Shown here: positions 32,789 through 40,585 of the stretch, one piece after another | Numbering within the stretch: the first letter of the stretch is position 1 | Layout: every line of letters starts with the position of its first letter | Assembly: GCF_003586285.1 (NCBI RefSeq) | Contig: NZ_QUBR01000001.1 | Span: 930,001 to 994,000, forward strand | From: Aeromicrobium endophyticum | Lineage (GTDB): Bacteria > Actinomycetota > Actinomycetes > Propionibacteriales > Nocardioidaceae | Direction: 5' to 3' | Length of the DNA stretch: 64,000 nt | Notes under the pieces: generated by a model | Databases searched by the model: none | The model's input: the letters and a program-made list of their open reading frames with translations, nothing else | Told to the model about the DNA's origin: nothing | Position numbers and translations under genes: made by a program

Positions 32789-32810
32789 AACCTGATCGGT
32801 CGATCAAGTT
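32789..32810. promoter_or_regulatory. 22-bp palindromic operator for the TetR/SDR pair
   Basis: AACCTGATCG and CGATCAAGTT are inverted repeats around GT, mismatched at one position per arm. The site is 37 bases upstream of the SDR start. A weaker related site (TTGATC and GGTCAA) lies at about 32751-32766, nearer the TetR gene. The pair suits autoregulation by the adjacent TetR protein. Confidence 0.6.
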
Positions 32811-32846
32811 AGATCGCACGGCCAATTCCAACAAGAGGGACTCACC

Positions 32847-33587
32847 ATGAATCTTGACGGCGCGACAGCCCTGGTCACCGGGACGAACAGGGGCTTGGGC
32901 CACCATTTCGCGGCGGAGCTGCTCAAGCGAGGCGCAAAGGTGTACGCGACCGCCCGCCGCCCCGAGCTCGTCGACCTGCCAGGTGCTGAGGTGCTCCGGC
33001 TGGACATCACCGATCCGGCGTCCGTCTCGGCGGCGGCGACAACTGCAACCGATGTCGATTTGCTGATCAACAATGCGGCGTTCACCGGGGGCGGCAACTT
33101 CATCGGTGGAGATCTCGACTCGATCCGCGCGGCGATGGATTCCAACTACTACGGCACGCTCGCCATGATCCGTGCGTTCGCTCCTGTCCTGGCCCGCAAC
33201 GGCGGTGGCGCCATTCTCAACGTGCTGTCGGCGGTGGCGTGGATGACCTTCGACGGCAATACTGCTTACGCGGCGGCGAAGTCCGCGCAGTGGGGGCTGA
33301 CCAACGGGGTTCGTGTCGAGCTGGCCGGCCAGAACACGCTGGTCAGTGCGCTGGTTCCGGGGCTCATCGACACCGAGACCCTGCGCGCCTACGCGAGCGG
33401 ATCCGGGGTCGTGTTGCCCGAGCATCGGCTCAACGACCCGGCCGATCTTGTCCGTCGAGCTCTGGACGGAATCGCCGCTGGGGAGATCGAGATCCTCGAC
33501 GAGTCCGCTGTCGAGGCAAAGGCTCGTCTGGCCGGGCCACCGACCCAGTTCGATCTGACCGCCGCCGGCGCCAAGGCCGACCTGTAG
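32847..33587 (+). CDS. SDR family oxidoreductase
   Basis: The 246-residue SDR begins GATALVTGTNRGLGHHFAAELLKRGAKVYATAR, an NADP-type pattern with basic residues after beta-strand 2. It has NNAA near 75-78 and catalytic Ser128, Tyr141 and Lys145 (YAAAK). The C-terminal part lacks the long substrate lid of FabG, as in the short form of SDRs often found next to TetR regulators. AAGAGGGA precedes the ATG. It is divergent from the TetR gene and probably induced when that repressor is released. The EthD-like gene follows 91 bases later in the same direction. Confidence 0.87.
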   Translation: MNLDGATALVTGTNRGLGHHFAAELLKRGAKVYATARRPELVDLPGAEVLRLDITDPASVSAAATTATDVDLLINNAAFTGGGNFIGGDLDSIRAAMDSNYYGTLAMIRAFAPVLARNGGGAILNVLSAVAWMTFDGNTAYAAAKSAQWGLTNGVRVELAGQNTLVSALVPGLIDTETLRAYASGSGVVLPEHRLNDPADLVRRALDGIAAGEIEILDESAVEAKARLAGPPTQFDLTAAGAKADL

Positions 33588-33678
33588 TCGGTCGCGATCA
33601 TCGCGGCCTTCCCCGCGTGATCACCCACCCGTGACCACGTCGGCCGATTACTCACATCAACCATGTCAGGAGCTCTCC

Positions 33679-34365
33679 GTGATTCGCTTCTTCTCCCTCA
33701 TCCCTCGCCGGCCCGATATCGAACGTCAGCGCTTCCACGACCACCTGCGCCACCCGCACGGCACCATGGGCCGCCAGATCCCGGGCATGCTCACCTACGT
33801 CCAAGCGCACCAGTTCGACACCGACCGCCTTGGCCCAGGCCAGGACGAGTTCGACGCCGTCTCCATGCCCTCGTTCGACTCCGCTAAGGACGCCGACGCG
33901 TTGGTCGACGAGCCCTTATTCGTCGAGAATATCCGCCCCGATGAGCCGTTGTTCCAAGACCTGACGAGGGTCGTCTTCTTCATCACTGAGGAGGAAGTCA
34001 TCACCTCGCGGCCCGCCATTGGCGCCAGCGACGCGGTCGATCGGCAGTGGGACGTACTGGAGCGGCCGACCAGCATCCAACTGCTGCAGTTCGTGCGCCT
34101 CGACGGCAATCACGACTGGGCCGGCGCGGACGACGCCGAGCTCGGCCGACGGATCGGTGCCCTGCGCCACGCAGTGAACCGGCCAAGCACTGAGGTGTAC
34201 AGCGACAGCGCCGCACCCTTCCTCGGCGCCCGCCAGCTGTGGTGGCCGACCCTGACGGCGTTCCAGGACGGCGTGGACGCCGATCGGGCAGCCTTCGACG
34301 AGCTCATCGCCCAGGCCGGTCACGCCATCACCATGCTGACAGTCTCGGAACGGTTCTTGCGCTGA
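33679..34365 (+). CDS. EthD-like dimeric alpha-beta barrel protein
   Basis: The predicted 228-residue protein has an N-terminal EthD-like ferredoxin-fold unit: IRFFSLIPRRPDIERQRFHDHLRHPHG, which matches the pattern of a short beta-strand, then an F-x-x-x-x-x-HP segment. A second similar unit follows in the C-terminal half (IQLLQFVRLDGNHDW). Two such units in one chain give a pseudo-dimeric barrel. The family includes EthD, needed for ether degradation, and small monooxygenase- or isomerase-like proteins. The GTG at 33679 with AGGAG 8 bases upstream is preferred over an earlier in-frame start. It may form a unit with the preceding SDR. Confidence 0.75.
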   Translation: MIRFFSLIPRRPDIERQRFHDHLRHPHGTMGRQIPGMLTYVQAHQFDTDRLGPGQDEFDAVSMPSFDSAKDADALVDEPLFVENIRPDEPLFQDLTRVVFFITEEEVITSRPAIGASDAVDRQWDVLERPTSIQLLQFVRLDGNHDWAGADDAELGRRIGALRHAVNRPSTEVYSDSAAPFLGARQLWWPTLTAFQDGVDADRAAFDELIAQAGHAITMLTVSERFLR

Positions 34366-34775
34366 GCTGACCTAGCGGCAGCCGGAGGTAGCCGCACGAG
34401 CCCCGGCCCGGGCTCGTGCGGCCTGTCAGCGCCAGTCGAGCGATCGTCTACGAGTCGACCTTTGCCTGCGCATCATCGGGCTTACCCGATGAAGACATGG
34501 AAGCTCTGGCCGGCGTGATGGACGTCGGAGCCGTCGCAGCAGCTGGCCGTGTGGAACCTCGGCGAAACCGGCGACCTCCGAGCGCCGCCGCGAGTAGCGC
34601 CCGCGGCACAGCCACGTCACCACCGTGGAATATGGGGGCCCCGGTCATGGCTGCGAGCAGTGATGACCGCGGATCATTTCGTGCAGTAGCTGTAACCTCC
34701 CCCACGGTGGCCAAGATCATCTCAAGATCAGACAGATGCGGGCCGGTTGGATGCAATGAGCACCACGCAAAGCGA
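34366..34775. other. Intergenic region of about 400 bp
   Basis: Apart from the hairpin at 34391-34422 I see no gene in this stretch. Open frames exist on both strands, but they have no recognisable family, signal or ribosome binding site. Confidence 0.5.
34391..34422 (+). terminator. Terminator hairpin after the EthD-like gene
   Basis: GCCGCACGAGCCC (34391-34403) and GGGCTCGTGCGGC (34410-34422) form a perfect 13-bp stem with a 6-base loop, 25 bases past the stop. There is no T-tract, as is common in actinobacteria. Confidence 0.7.
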
Positions 34776-34821
34776 AGAGGCTCCGTTCCCCGCTGCCATG
34801 GCAAGGAGGAACGGAGCCTCT
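34776..34821 (-). terminator. Terminator hairpin downstream of tRNA-Ser
   Basis: On the plus strand AGAGGCTCCGTTCC (34776-34789) and GGAACGGAGCCTCT (34808-34821) form a perfect 14-bp stem. It begins 6 bases past the tRNA 3' end on the minus strand and is followed there by TTCGCTTTG, a weak T-rich tail. Confidence 0.8.
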
Positions 34822-34827
34822 GTCGTG

Positions 34828-34914
34828 CGGTGACGGTGGGATTTGAACCCACGGTAGGCGTGAACCTACACAACATTTCGAGTGTTGCACCTTCGGCCGC
34901 TCGGACACGTCACC
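34828..34914 (-). tRNA. tRNA-Ser (anticodon CGA)
   Basis: The minus strand folds as a class II tRNA of 87 bases. The acceptor stem is GGTGACG paired with CGTCACC. The anticodon stem CAACA/TGTTG encloses the loop CTCGAAA with anticodon CGA (codon UCG). A long variable arm follows (TAGGTTCACGCCTA), and the T-loop is GTTCAAATC. CCA is not encoded. A strong hairpin terminator lies immediately downstream. Confidence 0.95.
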
Positions 34915-34977
34915 GCGAGAAACCATACCCGAGCCTCTCCGAAGCGCCGAACCCGCGTCCTGCGCGATGATGGGCAG

Positions 34978-35607
34978 GTGCAGTCCACGACCTTGCGGCA
35001 GCTGACCGAACGCGCCGAAGGCCTCGTCGTGCCGGGCCGGCGCAGCGTCCTCGGCGTCTGCGGAGCACCTGGGGTCGGCAAGTCGTCGCTGGCCGCCACG
35101 CTCGTCAAGCGTCTGCGGGCGCGCGGCGTCGAGGCCGTGCAGGTGCCGATGGACGGCTTCCACCTCGCGGACGCCGCGCTGGTCGAGCGCGGGCTGCTGG
35201 ATCGCAAGGGCGCGATCGAGACGTTCGACGGGCACGGGTACGTCGCCCTGCTGCACAGGCTCCGCGACGAGCTCGATCACGACGTCCTCGCGCCGTCGTT
35301 CGAGCGCGAGCTCGAGCAGCCGCTGGCCGGCGCGATCACCATCCCGCCCTCGACGACGCTCGTGGTGACCGAGGGCAACTACCTGCTCGACGACGCGGCG
35401 CCGTGGCCCGTTGCCCGCGCGCTGATGGACGAGGTGTGGTTCGTCGACCTCGATGACGGACGTCGGCGCTCACGCCTGGTCGACCGCCACGTCAAGCACG
35501 GCAAGCCCCGCGACGAGGCCCAGGCGTGGGTCGACACGGTCGACGAGCCCAACGCTCAGCGCGTCATCGCTCGCCGGGAGCAGGCTGATCTGCTCGTCCC
35601 GGCGTGA
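34978..35607 (+). CDS. Nucleoside/nucleotide kinase family P-loop protein
   Basis: The 209-residue protein has a Walker A motif GAPGVGKSS near residue 27, QVPMDGFHLADAAL, TTLVVTEGNYLL and a late RLVDRHVKHGKP segment. These match the uridine kinase/pantothenate kinase-like family often annotated as fructose or nucleoside kinase. It phosphorylates a small molecule with ATP, but the acceptor is not known. The start is taken as GTG 34978, because the ATGs just upstream are out of frame. The 3' end overlaps the convergent gene at 35564-36649 by 44 bases, so the two messages are complementary at their ends. Confidence 0.8.
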   Translation: MQSTTLRQLTERAEGLVVPGRRSVLGVCGAPGVGKSSLAATLVKRLRARGVEAVQVPMDGFHLADAALVERGLLDRKGAIETFDGHGYVALLHRLRDELDHDVLAPSFERELEQPLAGAITIPPSTTLVVTEGNYLLDDAAPWPVARALMDEVWFVDLDDGRRRSRLVDRHVKHGKPRDEAQAWVDTVDEPNAQRVIARREQADLLVPA

Positions 35608-36649
35608 CCCACGGGTCGACGTCGATGCCGAACACCCACCGTCGCCCCGGCCACTCCGACAGCGACCACAGCTGACGGCGCTGCGGCCAGTGCGCGACGT
35701 CCTCGGGCCCGGTCGGCAGGACGCCGCGGTGCCGGTGGAGGTGGCCGGGTCGCCCGACCCAGAGGTCGCCGGCGCGTCCCTCGCCGGCGCTGGCCGTCAC
35801 GGCCCAGGTGCCGCCGACGAGCGTCGCGCCCTGCATGCGTGGCTGCCCGTCGTGCAGCTCGAGGGCCGCGCTGCGCCCGCGCTCGTCGCCGCGGAGCAGC
35901 TGGGTGTCGCGGTCGAGCGGGAATCGGACGAGTCGATGGGTCGGGCTGTCCTTCGTGCCGTACTCACCGGCCACGAGGCTGTCGGCCTCGGTGCCGCGGT
36001 CGAGCGACAGGAACGAGTACGTCAACGGCTCGTGGTCGGTGTCCTGCTCGGCGGCATAGGTCGACGTCTGCGGCAGGACGTAGCGGTAGCCGCGGGCGCG
36101 CACCCGGTTGCGCACGTGGGTGATGTCGTCGAGCCGGAACACCCGGATGCCGGCCCCGCTGCCCGCCACGAAGAGGTGGTCGCCGTACCAGACGATGCCG
36201 CCGGCGTGCACCCTCACCGGACGCAGCAGGTGCAGCGGCCCGACCCTGACGGGCTCGACGAGCAGCACGTGCCGGTAGACGGGCGCGGCCCCGTCGATGT
36301 CGACGACGACCGTGATGCGCGAACCGAGCAGGCGCCGCCCGAACCGTCCGTGCGCGTACCAGCTCGTCAGCAGGACGTCGCGGCCCTCGAACGTGCCGGC
36401 ACCGGTGTCGTGCCCGTAGGCGTCGGCGGACGTCGTGATGCCCTGCGGCCACCAGCGGTCGGTGGCGGCGTCGTGGTCGTCCCACGTGAAACCCTCGGCA
36501 ACGGCCTCGCCCGGCACGTCGACACGGCGCGCGACCCGGTTGGTGTCGGCGACGACAGCACGCAGCCCCACGCGTCGGAACCCGCGCCCCAGGTCACGGG
36601 GCGGGTCGGCCAGCGCGAGCCGGAAGCGGGAGGCGAGGTCGGCAGGCAC
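35564..36649 (-). CDS. Conserved hypothetical protein, possible beta-propeller
   Basis: This 361-residue protein is not assigned to a named family. It has no signal peptide or membrane segment and is rich in short beta-type segments with repeated aromatic motifs (RWWPQGITTSADAYG, VWYGDHLFVAGSGAGIRVF, RRWVFGIDVD), which suggests a beta-propeller-like fold. In the middle, TYAAEQDTDHEPLTYSFLSLDRGTEADSLVAGEYG is also typical of conserved actinobacterial hypotheticals that read like secreted-domain proteins. The gene converges on the kinase gene with a 44-base overlap. Function unknown. Confidence 0.7.
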   Translation of the reverse strand: MPADLASRFRLALADPPRDLGRGFRRVGLRAVVADTNRVARRVDVPGEAVAEGFTWDDHDAATDRWWPQGITTSADAYGHDTGAGTFEGRDVLLTSWYAHGRFGRRLLGSRITVVVDIDGAAPVYRHVLLVEPVRVGPLHLLRPVRVHAGGIVWYGDHLFVAGSGAGIRVFRLDDITHVRNRVRARGYRYVLPQTSTYAAEQDTDHEPLTYSFLSLDRGTEADSLVAGEYGTKDSPTHRLVRFPLDRDTQLLRGDERGRSAALELHDGQPRMQGATLVGGTWAVTASAGEGRAGDLWVGRPGHLHRHRGVLPTGPEDVAHWPQRRQLWSLSEWPGRRWVFGIDVDPWVTPGRADQPAPGER

Positions 36650-36681
36650 GAACCCACCCTAGGTCGGCCCTCGAGCACCCG

Positions 36682-36712
36682 CGATCCGTGACGCCCACGG
36701 CGTCACGGATCG
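36682..36712 (-). terminator. Terminator hairpin after the FMN reductase-LLM operon
   Basis: CGATCCGTGACGCC (36682-36695) and GGCGTCACGGATCG (36699-36712) form a perfect 14-bp stem with a 3-base loop about 50 bases past the FMN reductase stop. The GTGACGCC/GGCGTCAC core is reused in the hairpin at 41612-41660. Confidence 0.7.
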
Positions 36713-36761
36713 GGGATGACGCCGCAGGCGTCACAGAGTTGGGGGGACGGGCAGGGACGGA

Positions 36762-37367
36762 TCAGGCCCGCGGGCCCTCCGCGATGGAGCGGAAGGTCTC
36801 GCTGAACAGGTCGAACTCGTCGTCGCGCGAGCGTCCCGTGCCGGCACCCTTCAGCAGGCTCGCCAGCTCAGCCGTGGCGCGGTCGATGCGCTGCTCGAGC
36901 GCCTGGGCACCCTCGGCGCCCCAGTCGTGCGTCGACGCGAACACGCCGGTCGGCACCACCAGCGCCTGCATGTACGCGAACAGCGGCCGCAGCGTGTGCT
37001 CGATCGCGAGCGAGTGCCGGGCCGTGCCCGCCGTCGCGGCGAGCAGCACGGGCTTGCCGATCACGGCGTCGGTCTCCATGACGTCGAAGAACGACTTGAA
37101 CAGCCCCGGATAGGACGCCTTGTAGATCGGCGTCGCGACGATCAGGCCGTCCGCGGCGGCGACCTTGTCGAGGGCGTCCTGCAGCCGCGGCGAGGCGAAG
37201 CCCGTGAGCGTCGCGTCGACGACGTCGTGCGCCAGCTCGCGCAGTGCGACGATCTCGACCGAGACGTCGCCGGTCTGCCGACCCAGTGACTCGACCAGGC
37301 GGTCGGTCAGCAGGCGCGTGCTCGACGTCTCGCTGAGGCCGGCGGTGATCGCGACGACGGTGGTCAT
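36762..37367 (-). CDS. NAD(P)H-dependent FMN reductase, CE1759-type
   Basis: The 201-residue flavodoxin-like protein begins VVAITAGLSETSSTRLLTDRL and has the flavin-binding GLIVATPIYKASYPGLFKSFFDVM. Both are characteristic of NADPH-dependent FMN reductases (CE1759/MsuE group). It supplies reduced FMN to the LLM enzyme encoded just upstream. The ATG at 37367 overlaps the stop of that gene as ATGA, so reductase and monooxygenase are made in step. The pair is a known two-component flavin monooxygenase arrangement in actinobacteria. The substrate is unknown. Confidence 0.88.
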   Translation of the reverse strand: MTTVVAITAGLSETSSTRLLTDRLVESLGRQTGDVSVEIVALRELAHDVVDATLTGFASPRLQDALDKVAAADGLIVATPIYKASYPGLFKSFFDVMETDAVIGKPVLLAATAGTARHSLAIEHTLRPLFAYMQALVVPTGVFASTHDWGAEGAQALEQRIDRATAELASLLKGAGTGRSRDDEFDLFSETFRSIAEGPRA

Positions 37368-38488
37368 GCCTTGCTCGTCTCGACAGGCTCGACGGGCGAG
37401 GCGAGCTTGGCGTCGCGGGCGGCGACGCGGTTGGCGTGCGTGGGCGCGTCCGGGACTCCTGCCGGACGACGCGCGTCGAACTCGGCGCGCAACGTCGGCA
37501 GGATCTCGCCCAGCAGGTCGAGCTGCTCGAGGACGGTCTTGAGCGGCAGACCGGCGTGGTCGACGAGGAACATCTGGCGCTGGTAGTCGCCGAAGTAGTC
37601 GGCGAACGCCAGCGTCTTCTCGATGACCTCCTGCGGGCTGCCGACGACGAGCGGCGTCTGGGCCTGGAAGTCCTCGAGCGACGGCCCGTGCCCGTAGACC
37701 GGGGCGTTGTCGAAGTACGGCCTGAACTCGTTGATCGCGTCCTGGCTGTTCTTGCGCATGAAGAACTGACCGCCGAGGCCGACGATCGCCTGCTCCGGCG
37801 TGCCGTGCCCGTAGTGCTCGTAGCGCTGCCGGTAGAAGTTGATCAGCCGGATGTAGTGCTCCTTGGGCCAGAAGATGTTGTTCGCGAAGTAGCCGTCGCC
37901 GTAGTACGCGGCGATCTCGGCGACCTCGGGCGTGCGGATCGAGCCGTGCCAGACGAACGGCGAGACGCCGTCGAGCGGGCGAGGGATGGACGTGAAGCTC
38001 TGCAGCGGCGTGCGGAACTTGCCCTCCCAGTTGACGACGTCCTCGTCCCAGAGACGGCGCAGCAGCTGGTAGTTCTCGATCGTCAGCTCGACGCCCTTGG
38101 ACGGGTCCTTGCCGAACCACGGGTAGACCTGGCCGGTGTTGCCGCGACCGAGCACGAGGTCAGCGCGGCCGCCCGAGAGGTGCTGCAGCGTGGCGTAGTC
38201 CTCGGCCATCTTGATCGGGTCGTTGGTCGTGATGTGCGCGATCGACGTCGAGAGGATGATGCGCTCGGTCTGCGCGGCGATGAACGCGTGAAGCGTGCTG
38301 ATCGCGCCCGGGACGAAGCCGGAGTCGTGGTGCTCGCCGACGGCGAAGACGTCGCCGCCGATGTCCTCGACCTTCTTGGCGATCGTGACGAGCGCCTGGA
38401 GCTTCTCGTGCTCGGTGGGGATCGAGCCGTCGGTCGGGTCGACCGTCAGGTCGCCGACGCTGAAGATGCCGAACTGCATGCTGCTCAT
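37364..38488 (-). CDS. LLM class flavin-dependent oxidoreductase, CE1758-type
   Basis: The 374-residue enzyme belongs to the luciferase-like monooxygenase family: MQFGIFSVGDLTVDPTDG at the start, VGEHHDSGFVPGAISTLHA, RADLVLGRGNTGQVYPWFG and GDGYFANNIFWP. It matches the CE1758 group that pairs with a CE1759-type FMN reductase, here coupled by a 4-base overlap. It would oxidise an organic substrate with reduced FMN and oxygen. The ATG at 38488 has AAGGAGA upstream. The promoter region (38520-38560) is clearly AT-richer than its surroundings. Confidence 0.88.
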   Translation of the reverse strand: MSSMQFGIFSVGDLTVDPTDGSIPTEHEKLQALVTIAKKVEDIGGDVFAVGEHHDSGFVPGAISTLHAFIAAQTERIILSTSIAHITTNDPIKMAEDYATLQHLSGGRADLVLGRGNTGQVYPWFGKDPSKGVELTIENYQLLRRLWDEDVVNWEGKFRTPLQSFTSIPRPLDGVSPFVWHGSIRTPEVAEIAAYYGDGYFANNIFWPKEHYIRLINFYRQRYEHYGHGTPEQAIVGLGGQFFMRKNSQDAINEFRPYFDNAPVYGHGPSLEDFQAQTPLVVGSPQEVIEKTLAFADYFGDYQRQMFLVDHAGLPLKTVLEQLDLLGEILPTLRAEFDARRPAGVPDAPTHANRVAARDAKLASPVEPVETSKA

Positions 38489-38519
38489 ACGAGTCTCCTT
38501 GCCCAGGCCCGGTGACGAG

Positions 38520-38560
38520 TCCACCGAGGCTTGTTCAACTTTCAACTAGTTTAGCAGTTC
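38520..38560 (-). promoter_or_regulatory. AT-rich promoter and operator region of the LLM operon
   Basis: Read on the minus strand, the segment contains a CTAAACTAGTTGAAAGTTGAAC stretch in which AACTAGTT is palindromic and TTGAA/GTTGAA repeats occur. This is the only AT-rich patch nearby and lies 32 bases upstream of the start codon. Such TTGAA repeats often bind MarR-type regulators, but none is encoded next to it. Confidence 0.4.
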
Positions 38561-38573
38561 CTCTATTCCCCGC

Positions 38574-39350
38574 TCACTCGACGTGCGGCTGCCCCGTGGA
38601 CGCGCTCGTGCCGCCGTCGACCGTCAGGGTCGCACCGGTGATGTACGCCGCGTCGTCGCTGGCGAGGAACAGCACGGCCGGCGCGACGTCCTCGGGGCGG
38701 CCGGGGCGCCCCAGGGCGATGCGGTTGGTGAACTTCGCGATCAGCTCGTCGTCCTCGGTCATCGACTCGGTGATCGGCGTGATGGTGAACGCGGGCGCGA
38801 CGGAGTTGAGCCGCACGCCGCGGCCGCCGTAGTCGAGCGCGAGCGACTCGATGAAGTTGCGCACCGCGGCCTTGCTCGCGTTGTAGAGCGACTGGCCCCA
38901 GTCGCCGCGCATCGCCGACACCGACGAGACCCCCACGAGGTTGCCGCCGACTCGCTCCAGCTCGGGCAGCGCGCTGAGCGCCAGGTGGACGAAGCCGTCG
39001 ATGTTGGTCGTGCGGATGCGCTCCCAGTGCTCGCCCGCGGTCTCGGTGAACTCGCCGCTCGTGAACGCGGCAGCGTTGTTCACCACGACGTCGAGCTGTC
39101 CGAAGCGCTCGACGACTGCCGCCACGAGCCCCTTCGCGTCGGCCGCGTCGCCGACGTCCGAGACGACCGTCAGCGTGCGGTCGTCGGGCTGGCCCTCGAA
39201 GGCCTCGCGCAGCTTGTCCTCGCGGCGGCCCGAGATTGCGACGTTGGCGCCGTTGGCGAGGAAGGCCAGGGCGATCGCCCTGCCGATGCCGGTGCCTCCC
39301 CCGGTGACGAGGACGGTCTTGCCGGCGAAGCCGTAGGAGTTGTGAGTCAT
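38574..39350 (-). CDS. SDR family oxidoreductase
   Basis: This 258-residue classical SDR has TGGGTGIG at 16-23, NNAA at 91-94, and catalytic Ser143, Tyr156 and Lys160 (YNASK). The C-terminal ITGATLTVDGGTSAS is FabG-like. The ATG at 39350 is preferred, and an earlier in-frame start would add unrelated residues. It resembles 3-oxoacyl-ACP reductase and related alcohol dehydrogenases and has no mycofactocin insertion. It lies between the LLM-flavin reductase operon and a large inverted repeat at 39405-39508. Its substrate is unknown. Confidence 0.87.
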   Translation of the reverse strand: MTHNSYGFAGKTVLVTGGGTGIGRAIALAFLANGANVAISGRREDKLREAFEGQPDDRTLTVVSDVGDAADAKGLVAAVVERFGQLDVVVNNAAAFTSGEFTETAGEHWERIRTTNIDGFVHLALSALPELERVGGNLVGVSSVSAMRGDWGQSLYNASKAAVRNFIESLALDYGGRGVRLNSVAPAFTITPITESMTEDDELIAKFTNRIALGRPGRPEDVAPAVLFLASDDAAYITGATLTVDGGTSASTGQPHVE

Positions 39351-39404
39351 GCCCGGTTCAACGAGCCGCGGCCGCCGAGCATTCCGGGCGCACCGCCGTC
39401 CCAA

Positions 39405-39508
39405 CGTCATCACGTCCGCTGCGTCGCAGGTACTGAAGTGATGACGTCCCGCCAGACCGGCCCGGACGTCATCACATCAGTACCTGGGTCGCCGCATCGG
39501 TGATGACG
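39405..39508. repeat. Nested inverted repeat, two 44-bp units
   Basis: Units 39405-39448 and 39465-39508 are imperfect inverted copies of each other. Each is itself a smaller inverted repeat flanked by CGTCATCAC and GTGATGACG. The two units pair through CAGGTACTGA and TCAGTACCTG. The element sits 13 bases past the GNAT stop and 54 bases before the SDR start on the minus strand. It can form either one long or two short hairpins and probably terminates the GNAT transcript. Confidence 0.7.
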
Positions 39509-39521
39509 TTCGCGCGACGAG

Positions 39522-40574
39522 TCAGAGGACGTGCTTCTGCCAGCCGGCCTCGCGGCCGATCTCCCGGAACCCCATCTGCTCGTTGACGTCGAGCATCGGA
39601 CGGTTCTCCTCGGCGTTCCACGTGACCACGGCCTCGACCGATGGGAACGTCGCCACGAGCTGCTCGGCGTTGACCCTCTTCAGCAGCATGCCCAGACGGC
39701 GTCCGCGGTGGTCGGTGAGCACCAGCGTGTCCTCCTGCACCGCGACGGCACCACCCTCGGACACGACGATCTCGGTGAACCCGGCCAGCACCCCCGACGG
39801 CACGTGCTCGACGGCTGCCGTCAGCATCGTGCGGCTGCTCGACGCGATGCGCTCGTCGTGCTCGTGGACCCGGCCTGCGTCCCACGGGTCGGGCAACATC
39901 ACCATCCCCGCCGACGGGGCATCCGTGCTCATGCGGGTGCGCAGCGCGGCGAGCTCGTCGATCCATTGGTCGAGGGTCGGCCCGGCCCAGGTCAGCAAGC
40001 GGTAGTCGTCCGGGACGCCTGCCGCTGCCAGATCGCGCAGCCGGTCGGCGTCGAGCAGGCTGATGCGGGTCACCTGCTCCAGCGCGTAGCCGTGCGCCCG
40101 CAGGAACCGGACGCCCGGATCGTCCGCAGGCAGGTCACCGAACCCCGTCGGGGGCTCGACGCGCTCGCCGCCGTCACGCACCGAGTGGGCGACGGCCACC
40201 TTGAGCACCGGTGCACCGAGCTCGACCGCAAGCGCCTCGGCGGCCGCGAGCAGGGCCGTCCCGATGCCGCGGCGACGTCGGGCGGGCGTCACGTCGACCA
40301 TCAGGTAGGCGCCGGCCTCGGGGGTCAGCGGACGCGTGGTGATCATCGCGCGCCCGACCATGACGTCACCGTGGCGCGCCACCAGGTGCCGGCGAGTGCG
40401 GCTGGCGGTGCTGACGTACTCCGAGAGCATCTCGTGCAGGCCCATCGCCAGCAGGTCGGTACCCAGCGTGTGCCTCTCGACGTCGTTGCTCAGCGTCGCG
40501 TACTCGGCGAAGTCGTCACCACCGGGAGCGTCCAGGGCATCTGGCATGACCAGCTCGTCGATCGTGAGGCTCAT
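39522..40574 (-). CDS. GNAT family N-acetyltransferase (tandem domains)
   Basis: The 350-residue protein contains two GNAT-like units. The first has the acetyl-CoA-binding loop ARRRRGIGTALL near residues 98-109 and LVARHGDVMVGRAMI before it. The second, from about residue 200, has LVLTDHRGRRLGMLLKRVN. The C-terminal NEQMGFREIGREAGWQ is typical of tandem-GNAT actinobacterial proteins. It acetylates an unknown amine. The ATG at 40574 is favoured, because the frame before it belongs to antisense coding of the neighbour. It follows the LLM gene by 11 bases and is probably co-transcribed. Confidence 0.85.
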   Translation of the reverse strand: MSLTIDELVMPDALDAPGGDDFAEYATLSNDVERHTLGTDLLAMGLHEMLSEYVSTASRTRRHLVARHGDVMVGRAMITTRPLTPEAGAYLMVDVTPARRRRGIGTALLAAAEALAVELGAPVLKVAVAHSVRDGGERVEPPTGFGDLPADDPGVRFLRAHGYALEQVTRISLLDADRLRDLAAAGVPDDYRLLTWAGPTLDQWIDELAALRTRMSTDAPSAGMVMLPDPWDAGRVHEHDERIASSSRTMLTAAVEHVPSGVLAGFTEIVVSEGGAVAVQEDTLVLTDHRGRRLGMLLKRVNAEQLVATFPSVEAVVTWNAEENRPMLDVNEQMGFREIGREAGWQKHVL

Positions 40575-40585
40575 GCGTCGAGACG

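Noticed and set aside
34828..34914. tRNA-Ser as an integration site for the island
   Set aside because: No direct repeat of the tRNA 3' end or integrase gene was seen within the window, and the island lies upstream of it with a different boundary.
34441..34970. Plus-strand frames between the EthD-like gene and the tRNA
   Set aside because: They have no ribosome binding site or family motif, and the longer one runs through the tRNA-Ser gene and its terminator.
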